Assembly (NCBI GenBank): GCA_023055355.1
Contig: JALJCS010000022.1
Location: forward strand, 6,619,001 to 6,683,000
Source of the DNA: Agelaius tricolor
Taxonomy: Eukaryota; Chordata; Aves; Passeriformes; Icteridae
Length of the DNA stretch: 64,000 nt
Reading direction: 5' to 3'
Position numbers and translations under genes: made by a program
Notes under the pieces: model-generated
The model's database searches: none
The model's input: only the letters and a program-made list of their open reading frames with translations
What the model was told of the DNA's origin: nothing
Shown: piece by piece, positions 39,086 to 50,787 of the stretch
Layout: each line of letters opens with the position of its first letter
Numbering within the stretch: position 1 is the first letter of the stretch

Positions 39086-42000
39086 TCTTTAACGACAAGT
39101 GTATTTTTTCAACATCTACTATTATGCATATTTATAAAATGCCTTTTCTGTGGTTTGTACAAGGCAGCACAGGCCCTTAATAAAAATAAAAAAAACAAAA
39201 ACAAAACCCCAAATGCCCAGCCCCAAAAGCAAACTGCCAAGCAGAAGCAAATTTGAAACTAAGTAAACTGAAGCAAAAAGAAAATTAACTCCCCAATCCT
39301 CCCCTGCCAATGTGATTGCATAATCTTGTCATGTGCTCCAAAAGCAACAAACTTGGAGACTTTCCCAGGTCACCTGGGGTTAAAGAGTTCCAAAGCCATG
39401 AGTTCAAATCAAGACTAAATTTCACCAACGACCATGACACTGAGACAGTGTTAGGGCCCAAATCCCATTACTCAACATTCTCCTGATTAACACAGGGAAT
39501 AAACGTTAAAACTGCAAATACACAGAGCACTGGAGAGACAGTTCCCAAGAGAGAACATATTTAAATTAGCAGGCAGGTAACATTTGCATAATCTTCAAGG
39601 AAAGTCCCATCTAAAGCAGCTACATTACAACTACAGAGAAAGAATAAAATCTCCTTTGGGGGCTCACAGCTCTTGGGACTGGCAAATGGAAGAGAAGAAG
39701 GCTGGAGCAAGCATACAACCAATCCTCTTGGTCAAAACCTGAAGGGGTATTGCTATCACACTTTACCAAAAGTATGGAGAAAAAAAACAACAGAGAACAA
39801 AATCCCTCTGCAAGACTGAGCCATGGGCCAAACAATACAGGAAATATGGGACCAGCTTGGTGACTGCACCTTGTGTGGCTGCCTGGGAGAGCCAGCAGCA
39901 GTGAGCACCTACAGAGGAGCTGTGGGAACATGGAAACATCATCAAGCTCACTGCAACTGGGTACCCAGTAGGTGCCAGCACCTTCCCTTCAGCAGAATGA
40001 GTACATGAAGAACAGAAATCATAAAGCCTCTGAGCCTGCTTCTTCAACCCAAAAAATCTTCAAGCCCTCATACTTCCTCCTTTTATCCTTCCAAGCATGC
40101 AGAAGCATGGCATGAACAGCAACTAATCCACTTTCATAGTTGTGCCCATGGATGATCCTGCCCAAGATTTCATCAGGTACAAAGCTGATTGCCAATATGC
40201 TTTCACAGACTAGCACTTGAATGCCAGGGCTGTCTTCTCATCAACTGCTCAAAAAATCAAGAATCAGGGCTAAATCCTCAGTTTATGTGAACTAATGGAG
40301 AACTAACCAATGAATGAACCAACTAATGAAGCTACAACACTTGTGTCACACAGAAACCTGGCTAGCAGGCTCCCAGCCCACACACTGACCTCAACATAGA
40401 AGCAGCAAGAATGCAGATTATTCCATATGGGCTCTAAACTGCCAGAGAGAATTCATAACCAGACAAACATGTGCACATGCAAACTTTCTTTCTGTTAAAG
40501 GATAAGAAGAGAGAAAGTTGCCCTTGGCTGCAGCACAGTGATAATAATTTAGCTGAGTAACTAGATAATAAGGGCTCATAATTGGAAATAGATAAGACCA
40601 CAGAGAGATGAAAATGTGGTATCAGTCAGACACAACTTAGGAAGCGCCGCTCGCTGTCAGCAGAAAACACCCTGGCCTCAGGAATTTTTTTGTGTATGAA
40701 CTAAGCAGGCAGACACTGAAATCACTCTACAATATGAGCATAATGAAGCATGCTAATTTGCTACAAACCGTTACCAGCCATTTTTCAATTCAGTGAATTG
40801 GAGTTGTATTTTTTTAGCTGGAACCAGCCCCTCCAGTGCCTGCTTAACACGTCTGTGAAATGACACTGGCCTGAGCTGCATCTGCAGAGGCTGGAGGGGA
40901 GGGCACCAGCTGAACTGTACTGACTGCATTTTGCAGGAGTATCACTGCAGAGAGAGACATTCAGAGCAATAAATCCTGACCTTCTGACCAAAGCAGAGGA
41001 GAAAATAAAAAGGAAAAAAACAACCAAAACAAAAGCTGAAAGAAACAAACAAAGCAACCAAAAAACCCCAGCAACAAACAGAAAAAGGAAAATTGAGGCA
41101 GAAACATAAGAGTTAAAAAAATAGTTGGAGAAATTATTTGAAAGTAATAACATATACAATCAAACTATTTAACAGATTCCATCCTTTCTCTTTCTGCAGC
41201 CATGAGATATGAAATATCAGTAACTGCACTCCAAAATCAAAGACAACATTTAGTTATTTTAGTCCATTATCTTTGTGAACAGGAAAAAAATATTTATATC
41301 CAACATAAATATAAACAGCCATTTTTAATAATGCATTAAACTTGGTGGGGAGGGGGAAAGGAAGCAATTTAAACACAAAATATTTTTCAGATTTTCAACC
41401 ATTCATTGTCAACTTCTGCTCCTCTATGAAGCTTTTTTTGAAGCTTTTTTCCTCCCATTTTTTACAAACATGATGGGCTTGCTTTCATTTTCTTGCAGGT
41501 AAATGATAATTTTCATGGTGCAAGATGCTAAAACTGAATTTACAGAGTATTCCTCAGCTACAACTCCACCTAACACAGGGAATCCAACCAAGGGAACATC
41601 AGCTGGGGGAGGGAACAGAAACCTATAAAGGGACCAAACCTGAATGCTACACATATTTTATGTGCACTTCATGAAAACCAGCAGTCTTGTCTTAAAAAGT
41701 ATCTTACAAAACAAGCAACAGTAATGACAAACTGAATGACAATACACTTATTTTTCTGAAAAGATGACTGACATAGTTCATTCAAATGATTCTGAAACCT
41801 GCACTTTCCAGGATTTGGGGTGAAATTCCTATTTAAACCATCCCTGGTATGGCTCACTGATAGGGGTAGCAAGTCATCATGACTGATATTATAAAAGTAA
41901 TCCTGTATATCTGAAATAAAGGATCCCAAAGCCACAAAGCAGCCAATAAAATTTATGCTGGTTCACTGCCTCTCATCAACAAAAATTATCAATAGCCTGG

Positions 42001-42973
42001 ATAATGGTTATTACTACAATCCTCCTGATAGCTGTGACACACTGGGGCAGGTATTTGTCATTTATGAGGCATTTGTCCTGCTCTCCCCAATCTACACAGC
42101 TGTGAAGTTAATTGCACTCACTTTTTATCTACATTTCAAAAAGTCTTAGCACGGGTGTTCAAAGCTGCAAAACTGCTCACTCTTACTCAACTTTACTCCT
42201 TCTTATTTCTATTTCTGCTCCAGTTTGAATTTCTCCCACATTATTTTTTACAGAGTCCTCAGAAGTAAAAACACAGAATCTCCTCTTCACAGAAGAGACT
42301 GAGTCTGAATCTGTCTGTGATAATGTAATGCCCCCAAACCACATCCAGTACACTCAAATACAACTCATAATCTATCTTGCATCTTCATAATACAATAAAT
42401 GACACAGTATTACGGCAAGGAAACACCCCACAACCATTTCTAAATTGTTTAAACTAGCAAATGCTTCTGTAGGAGGCTTAAAACGTTACTTATAGGTAAC
42501 TGATGTCCAATTTACTGCTGCAAAATTCAAGCATTTTGCAAAATCTCATTTATCCATTAAAATTTAAAATATATCCTCTCAAGTCCAGATTTGAATATAT
42601 CAATGTTTATCTTTAAAATTTCAAACTAGCTGCTGCAGTGGTCAAAGCTACTTGAACTGTAGCAAATACAGGTAAGAAACTGTCAACTTGGGTTAAATCA
42701 CAGAAAAAAAAACCCAAACAAACATGTGCACACAGAAGGGACCCTGCTGTGCAGACACACTAAATTAGATGTGTTCCAGATTCTACCCTTATTAAAGCAG
42801 GTACAATGATAATAAATGCAACCCACTGCAGGGCTTCACGCACCATTTTTATAGAAAGGAAAACAACAACTGCCAATCACAGCATGCTCATCTTAAATGT
42901 GAGGGTTTAAACCTCAGGTGACCGTGGCTGGCACATTAGGTTTCAGCTCCAGTCTATCAATAAACATAATTAC

Positions 42974-42989
42974 CTTTTTCTTTCACCAT
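42974..42989 (-). CDS. ABLIM1: Candidate tiny alternative first coding exon of ABLIM1 (MVKEK)
   Basis: On the minus strand a start codon in a very good Kozak context (tttgccATGG) is followed by five codons, M-V-K-E-K, and then G|GTAATT. This is an acceptable donor in phase 1, which would give MVKEK-V-AHPQEPHHP when joined to the LIM1 exon. The stretch upstream on the minus strand is a long pyrimidine-rich run (43083..43130). The case rests only on the start context, donor and phase; five codons could easily arise by chance in a 30-kb intron. It could correspond to a short-N-terminus isoform, but I cannot confirm that such an isoform is known. Confidence 0.28.
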
Positions 42990-43346
42990 GGCAAACAATT
43001 TTTCTTCTTAGTGGAAGCAGCAAGAATTAGCTGAAGTAATTTAAACACAATCTCTTTTCCAGCAGTGTTTGGCTGAGATGGATTTAAAAAAAAAGAAAAA
43101 AAAGAGGAAGAAAAGAAAATAAAGAAAAAAGGCAGCTTATTCCAGATAATAATCTTTCCTACAAGGTCTGATCAGGTCTGATTGCTCATCACTGTCTCTT
43201 TCCTTCTGGTTCCTCTGCTCTTTTCCCAGCGTGGTGTTTTGCTGTGCTAAAGGCAGCTCATCCTGCCTGTGGCTCCTGCCCTGTGCTGGGAGCTCCAGCT
43301 GCCCTGGCAGCCAGGGCTGGATTCCAGAGCTCTGCTTTCCATCCTG

Positions 43347-43790
43347 ACACCACCCTGCATCCATCCATTCCCTGCTCTCCAGCCCCACACCATCCTGCAT
43401 CCATTCCCCTGCTTTCCATTCATCCATTCCCTGCTCTCCATCCCCACACCACCCTGCATTCATCCATTCCCTGTTTTCCAGCCCCACACCACCCTGCATT
43501 CATCCATTCCCTGTTTTCCAGCCCCACACCACCCTGCATTCATCCATTCCCTGTTTTCCAGCCCCACACCACCCTGCATTCATCCATTCCCTGTTTTCCA
43601 GCCCCACACCACCCTGCATCCATCCATTCCCTGTTTTCCAGCCCCACACCACCCTGCATTCATCCATTCCCTGTTTTCCAGCCCCACACCACCCTGCATC
43701 CATCCATTCCCTGTTTTCAGCCCCACACCACCCTGCATTCATCCATTCCCTGTTTTCCAGCCCCACACCACCCTGCATTCATTCCTTCCC
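43347..43790. repeat. 40-bp minisatellite
   Basis: About eleven tandem units have the consensus CATTCATCCATTCCCTGTTT followed by TCCAGCCCCACACCACCCTG. The left units are more divergent (CCATCC, CTCTCC, shortened spacers); the central ones are nearly identical, a sign of recent expansion. One unit at about 43720 has lost a base. Forty is not a multiple of three, so three units restore frame. No unit contains a stop in the long frames, which creates misleading ORFs on both strands (up to 217 codons). Confidence 0.96.
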
Positions 43791-45405
43791 CTCCCAGCCC
43801 AGCTCCACTGCCTCTCACTCCCAAATCAAAGGCAAGAGGCTGCCAGGGGGATGTGAGGGAGAGCAGGGGAGCTGTTCCAATGCACACACAAAGCTAAAGT
43901 GGTATTTATGAGCTTTCTGTTATTTTATTTACTCAAACTGAGCCAGATCAAGAGGGGAAACAAAGATGAGAGCACAGGCAAGTGCTGAGGCAGGCTGCAG
44001 CACAGTGGCTTTTCCATGGTGAGCACTTTATCCACTCCTGGATTTAGCTTTAAAGCAATTATGAGAGCACAAAACATGCTAATAAGAGGTCTCTCAATAC
44101 TTACTGTTACTTAGAGTAACACACAGCCTGTGTAAAACGGGAATACCTATCTATCCTCTACTTCAAACAACAATAAAAATAATAAAAATGGAAATTGTCA
44201 CTGCTCAGTGAGCAGCTGGGTTCTGCAGCCAAAAAGTGCTATACAAATGTTTGCTGGGGGTCAAAGTAAGTGCTGGATTCTGGAATACCAAATAAATGGA
44301 AACAATAACTCTTCCTGAGTTATTCCTTTGCAGATGATAGCCACAGGTACTCATGGAACTGAGAAGACAGAAGGGTACTGAAACAGCATCACTGAGACAG
44401 GAATTTCACTGCCCAACATGTCCCCAACAAGACAAAGCACCAGTGTAGAATCTGGGCCTCAAACTGACCTCCCAATTTATGGCTTTCCAGGCACTAAACT
44501 CTACTGAGAAAGGACTGGTCAGTAAACTGATGCTGAAAAGCAAACAAACCAACCCTTTAGAATATTGTCAAGTCTCATCATCATATACCAATGTTCTGCT
44601 TTCTATTAAAAGATGCAGGTCAGAGTCAGGGGAAACAAAGCTTTTCTTTTACAAGCAAACTTTCATTCACAGTTATGAAGAAAAGATTGGAAATATGACT
44701 AATCAAAATCCCGAATAGCCCTTAAAAGCTACTTCTATTTTTTAAATACATATATAGTGTCAGCATCAAGATTTTGGAGAGCCTCTATCACTACTACTAT
44801 TACTTAGTTCCTCATTTTATCTAGCTACCAGTGAATTCCCCAAAATAAACCTATGGCATTTATGCCTTTGCCTAGAGAGTAAATTTTATATCTGTGGTTT
44901 AAAGGCAGAGAAAATAGCAAATGGAAATGAACTGACTTGTCAAAGACAGAGGTGATCTCAGTGGCAAAGAACTGGGTCAAATATAAGATATTCTGGGCTA
45001 AATTATGGACAGATTCACGGAGCAAAAGCTTCAACCTGATCACAGCTCACTGCAAAATATGCTTTATGTTACATGATAGAAGTGAAATTACATTCATACT
45101 GCACCCTACATTTACACTGCTCACACCTCCACAAGGGAATTCCTTCTCCATGCTACTCTACGTAGGGAGAGAGACATTAATGTAAAGAAACAAGCTGTAG
45201 GCATCAGCCAGACAGAGCAGCAGATGGCTGATACCTGCTGGAGAAAAATCAGACCACGCACACAGCGTTAAAAATATTTGCAGTAAATAAATTCTAGATG
45301 TTTTGTATAAATGCCACCCAGAACAAAGGCAATGAAATAAACAAGCCAGTCTGCCTCGCCCAGAAGGTATCTCTTATTCAGTGACATTCTTTAATAAATA
45401 AATCT

Positions 45406-45439
<34 letters not shown>

Positions 45440-48400
45440 CAGGCACAAGCATGGAAAAAAATAGTTATTCTATTCTAACAAATGGAGGCTGGCTTTCTAT
45501 TGTTAGCAGTGCAATGTGTAAGAGCAGCACAGCACAGGCAGCCTGACATTCCTGCTCCCATGACTCAGTGTGCTGCTATTAATAGCATCCAAGGCTGGGG
45601 AGCTGGGCTGAACCCCACCAACAGGGAGGCACAAAGCACCGTGTCACATTTCTGACACATCAGGGATGTCAGCCTGTAACTCAACCTGGCCGTGCTCTTT
45701 TTCAGGCTGTATTTTGTAAACAGTTCGGGGACAGCCTCCTGAAAGGGGCACATCTGACCTTCATTCATAAATATTTGATTTGATGTGCAGAGCTCAGCCT
45801 ATGGACACACACCCGTGATGTGTGTTAACCCCTTCCTGGGATCCTCAAAAGGCTGGCAGGGATCATCATTCATTTTTTTTGTTCCAGCAAGCTGCTGACA
45901 CAGAAGCTGCTTGTTGGTATGTGGACTTTCTGTTCTCTGAGTACATTCCTCCATTTTTCACATGTGCTAGAGATTAGCACTGCTGCATCTCACATTGCTC
46001 AGCCATGGTAGACTACAGTAGCATGGACATGAAATGCAATTTAAAAATACAAGCTGCAGTAAATTATGCTGGAGTAAAATGTGATCTACTCCAGAATAAA
46101 GACAGATAAAGAGCAGACATTAGTATTGTAAATAAAATCTCTCTACAACAGGATGGTTTTTTGTTTTAATCTCATTGTTCTAAGTCAAGGCTAAAATTTT
46201 GACCTTGCTGTACAACTCAGAATTGACTCAGATATCCTAAACCAGAAATTAAAAAGGAGTAGATAGCATTCTAGCAACAATCCCTTGGCACTTATTGTTA
46301 TTTAGGAGTACCTATTTGAAAGGAAAGCAAAATAACTCTTTTTCTTTAAATACCTTTAGCACTGTACAAACTAAATAAAGTCTTCCTTGAGCACAGTGTG
46401 GGTGGAAGAGTCCCAAAGAGTACACTATAGCTAAACAACGTGCTCATGTTGTTGTTATTTTCTGGTGAAAAATATCTTGTGCATTCAGCAAGAGGCATAA
46501 GAGTGACACTGAGATCACTCCACAAGGAGAAAGAGTTAAACTAGTTAGTTTTACTATTTCTTGTACCCTGATAATATTGAAAAAGTATGAGTAAGCTACT
46601 AAGAAGTTTAGCTATAATTTAAGGTTTGTTATTCTCATTTTAAAAGCTGGTGTTCATATTTTTATCTTGCACTCATTCTTCGCAGATGAGATCATGGCTT
46701 AGAAGTATCAGCATACCGTTTTTGTTCAATTTCTTCAAAACTGAACTGATATCTCTTGTTCATAAAGAAATGAGGGGAAAAGGCAGGTAGAAAACAGAAA
46801 AAGAAAAGGGGGAAGTTGTTCCACTAAATAATATCCAGGAAAATATCATCTGTTTAGTGTCTTGCTTCCAGCAAAGAGCCTGGAACAAACTTTTGACAAG
46901 AAAGGCTGCCCCAGGTTTCCACCTTAACCACTGTCCAACCTAGCTGAGTTGAGAGCCATCACTTCTGTGAAGTCTCAATTACAGCATTTTCCAAAATGCT
47001 CCCTTCTCCAGGAAGGACATGCCACTCTCTCGTGACCTGCTCTGTTATCCTGACTCTCCCATGCCTGCTCAGACAAAACCAAGAATGGCAATTTGGGATT
47101 TCTTCCAAAAGCCCTGTGACCCAGCAGTGGTCCCAGTGCCCTGATGGGCAAGCCTACACTTCCCATTTCAGGATTCCCAAAAGCTATATATTAACCATTT
47201 CCTGGCTTCTGTTTCTCCTGAGCTCACCCTCCTTCAGCAACCTGGTGTCTCACCTTCAGCCACTTGGACATCTGGCCCATCTTCCATCTTCTGGAATCAG
47301 CTCCAGCAGCAGAGCTCCTGAAGGGCTGCAGCAAAGAACCAGCCAGGCAACTGACTGGGAAAGCCAAAGGTGCTGCTGGAGCTTTTCAGGCTCACCAGAA
47401 CCAGTGAGCAGAATTCAGGCTGTACCTGACAGAACTGGACCCCACACCAGGTGTGCCCCAGTTCTTCCAAGCCTACAGGTATTGTTATTTTGAGAGTGAT
47501 CCCTGAGCCTTTCCAACCCTGCACACAGTTATTGCTCTGTAACAACTCCATCCTGCAGCCTGTGCAATGGTCTGAGGCTGCCAGGCCATCCCCAGCACAC
47601 TGCCCTGTGGGAACCAGCAGGAATTAAGGAGCTGTGAAGGCCCCACATATTGACCTCCCCACCACAGACCCTCCGGGCTGACCTATCACAAGTTTGAAAC
47701 ATCCAGAGGAGCAGACACAGACCCACCAGGGAGGAATTTGGTTCTTTCTCAGCACATACTGTGGTCCTGCCATCCTACACCTTGGGATCACATTTATTTA
47801 TCCCTATTGATAATATTGATCTTCAAGCAAACAATGCCTGAGGGCTGCATTTTAACCTCTTCCTTTCTGCTGTGCTGGGCTTTGCCCTGTACCTGTGTCA
47901 TGCCACTTTCAACATGATCAGTCTGAAATGCTGCTGTTTGAAATCACATGCCATCTTTCTGTCAGAGTAAACAAATTGAGAATTTAGCAAATACATCAAT
48001 CACTTGATTCAGTAAAATGCATACTGTAATCATTCTGATCTGGCAGGATTTGGAAGTTTAGTGCTTTTTTTAGAAACAGAATAATTTCATATTCTTTCAA
48101 ATTGGACTCCTAGGGAATAAAACATTTGTGAGGTTTTGATCTATTAAGACATCTAGATCTCTTAAAGCAAAATCTGATTTTCTGAGATTCTTGAAAGCAG
48201 GACTTTTTTTAGTACACTATTACTCAATAGTCTGCAAAATAAAGTCTGATCTGCTGCAAAACAAAATAAGAAACAAGTACACTTGGCTTTGTTCGAAATA
48301 TTAAGAAGCTTAACACACACATGCTTATGTAAAAAAGCACCTGAAACCATCAGATTATCTTAAGAAACAGATGAGAAAAGATGGTTACATTTTACTTCTT

Positions 48401-50430
48401 TGCCAGTATCTACAATATAATATACTCCAAAATATACCAGCTCACTAATGGGTAAATCTTCTGGCTGCAGGTATGTATAAACATTTATCTCTGAACATAT
48501 ATTTATGTTATTGATGTAACAACTGGCCTCCAAACAGCTTATGCTATTGCTAATCCTTGGAAAGGAGATCATGCTTTCTTCACACCTGTGTGACCTTCAC
48601 AGTATGCACATGTATTTGGCATTAAATTGAGATGTGGTACAATAATAGAAGTACAGACAGTGCTTTAAACTTTGTATTTTTTAAACTACCATATAAAATC
48701 ACCACTATTCACCTGCTGTAAACTGAATTTATTGAGCTAATTCATGAACACAAGCAATACTGTTGCTGATAAAAACATAATAACCTTCACTGCCAGTCAC
48801 CACAGTGAATGCTGAAAATTGCATGAAGGCAGGAATCCCCACCAGGAAAGCACACTTGCAAGTGTCATCCTTTACTGTGCATGCCTAAGGTTAAGGAGAT
48901 TTGATATTGAAAATCCACTTCAGAATTGGATTAACTGTGCAGAATAAACCCCACCGCCTGTCTTGGGAGTTTTTGGCTCAGTGAAATCAGCAGGAATGCT
49001 GTAAAGACTCTCTGGTCTAAAGAACTTCTCCCTGAGAGGTCCATGCAACACCAGATTGAAGCAGCTCCCTGCCAATCTGTTAATTTGCAGAGTAAAGCAA
49101 CAAGTTCTTTGTTTTGCAGTGGTGAGAGATGTGACAGCCTCTCCACCAAGAACTCACCTTTAGTGTGTGCCTCAACAACAAAACACCCAGAAAAGCATTC
49201 CACAAGTCCATGGTGCCTGGGGATGAGGCAACCCACCATGTGGGCACTGGATACAAACCACCCTTAGATCAAGCTGGACTATTTAATTGTCACTGTGCCA
49301 AATGACAAATTCCTCCTCTTCTGATTCCACACTAAACTATAAACAGGACTCTTGAAAGAGGTACCTAAATCTGTCCTGCAAATGTATCTCTCCCAACAAG
49401 TATTGCCACTCCAGTGTCCTATCAAATGAACCACAGAGGACCTCAAAGAAAGCTAAAAAGATGCTTTATACAATTTGGCTATGTAGTGTAATATTAATAT
49501 ATTCAAACAAGATTTTACAGCAAATAAATTTTTATCACCTTACTCCAACTTCTGGAATTTTTCTTTTTGTGGTTGTGATTTTATCTGCTAGCTAGGGAGG
49601 TCACTTGTTTCAGCATGAACACTTTTACATATTTGAACCTTTCTCTTAAATCATTTGCTGCCATTTCAATAGTAGGATCATCGTAAAATATTAAGCAGAC
49701 ATAAACCAAATTGAAGTTGGAATAGCTGATTCCAACTTGCGCACTGACTGGAATTTCTAAAAGGTAACTATAAAAGCTATAAAAGCTGTTTTGCTGCTGC
49801 TCCATAGGAAAGAGTCACATATTTGAAATCATTCTTCTTCTTCTGAAAGAAGAGTTTGCCAACTTAAAAAAGAAACAATATGGTACATCTTCCAAGTACT
49901 GATGTATACTGATAAGCTAATTTGGTATGTGTTTTTTGCATTTTACAGTTTAATGTTTCTATGTTTATATTGAAAACTCCACACACAGCTGCACCATCTA
50001 TAATTCACACAGTAACAAACTAATGATGAGCATCCTCTGGTACCACGTGTTTCTGCATCCCACCATGAAGATTCACTCTTTAAAGGAAAGTAACCAAAAA
50101 ACAGGATATCAAAAGCAGGATAATGCAAAAACTGTAATCACAATCATCCATTCTAACACTGTCTTCTTTCCCTCTCAGCTGCCCTGTGTCTGCATGACCT
50201 GGATGAAGAACATTCCTGGTTCCCTTTCCTCCTTTCTCCTCCCATCAACTGTTTCATCACAGAGATTTAACAAGTACCTCAAGCTAAGAGCCACTTCTAA
50301 GGTCCCCATATACAAAAGTCTGTCTAGTGATTCCCTCACCTCACAGGCATAGAGGAGGAGAAGCCAACAGCCATTAGTATCCATCTTCTCCTTCCCTGAG
50401 CATGAGGGATGGATGGGAGTGGATGAACAC
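43791..50430. other. ABLIM1: Intronic non-coding stretch
   Basis: No gene recognised. It contains a (GA)15 tract and a possible ancient repeat at about 44130..44240 that I could not place. Confidence 0.6.
45408..45437. repeat. (GA)15 microsatellite
   Basis: Fifteen uninterrupted GA dinucleotides, likely polymorphic in length. Confidence 0.97.
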
Positions 50431-50444
50431 CCATCCTCACAAAA

Positions 50445-50747
50445 CAAACCCCTCTCTCAAACTTCTCCACATCTCTAGGGTACTTTAACCCTTTAATCCA
50501 CCACCTAAGCATAACTAACTTCCTCAACGGAGGACAAAACATTGCCTCTCAGCTAATCGACCTTTCCTGATACAAAATACTAGGCCCAGAAGGACCAGCC
50601 AACCTACAACTAATAGCAACCAAAACTAGCAACCAAAACCTCCACTCCAGCCTAATCAAAGCCTACCTAGGATCATTCACCCTATCCATTCTCATATCAT
50701 CCTCATATCCACATCCAGAAACAACCAATGGCCCTCAATCTTCGTAA
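50445..50747 (+). pseudogene. NUMT: 3' end of mitochondrial ND5
   Basis: Read with the vertebrate mitochondrial code (TGA = Trp, ATA = Met), one frame runs open to the TAA at 50745..50747. It includes LGYFNPLIHHL, GGQNIASQLIDLSWYK, LGPEGPANLQL and LIKAYLGSF, matching the C-terminal region of bird NADH dehydrogenase subunit 5 (complex I, inner mitochondrial membrane). Under the nuclear code the Trp-TGA in LSWYK is a stop, so the copy cannot make ND5. Base composition also differs from the flanks (C/A-rich, G-poor heavy-strand bias). The left boundary is approximate because the ND5 match fades before 50445. It is contiguous with the cytb fragment in native mitochondrial order, so both came from one mtDNA piece. 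Confidence 0.93.
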
Positions 50748-50787
50748 AAACCACCAAATCCTGAAAATCATCAATGATGCCTTGATT
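50728..50787 (+). pseudogene. NUMT: 5' start of mitochondrial cytochrome b
   Basis: The first 20 codons, MALNLRKNHQILKIINDALI, match the N-terminus of avian cytochrome b (respiratory complex III). The match stops abruptly after 50787, where the native gene would continue with Asp-Leu-Pro; this is the right edge of the mitochondrial insert. The ATG lies inside the ND5 tail, so the ND5 stop and the cytb start overlap by 20 nt. It is a dead fragment in an ABLIM1 intron. Confidence 0.93.

Larger units (their letters stand above)
37846..43346. other. ABLIM1: Intronic non-coding stretch
   Basis: It holds a MIR-like relic (38986..39085), A-rich low-complexity stretches (39181..39210 and 41000..41100) and the weak candidate first exon at 42974..42989. 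Nothing else recognised. Confidence 0.6.

Noticed and set aside
43244..43897. 217- and 195-codon open frames over the 40-bp repeat
   Set aside because: They are produced by a stop-free tandem repeat whose unit length is not a multiple of three; all frames look alike.
46996..47493. 165-codon plus-strand open frame
   Set aside because: No motif; composition like the surrounding intron.
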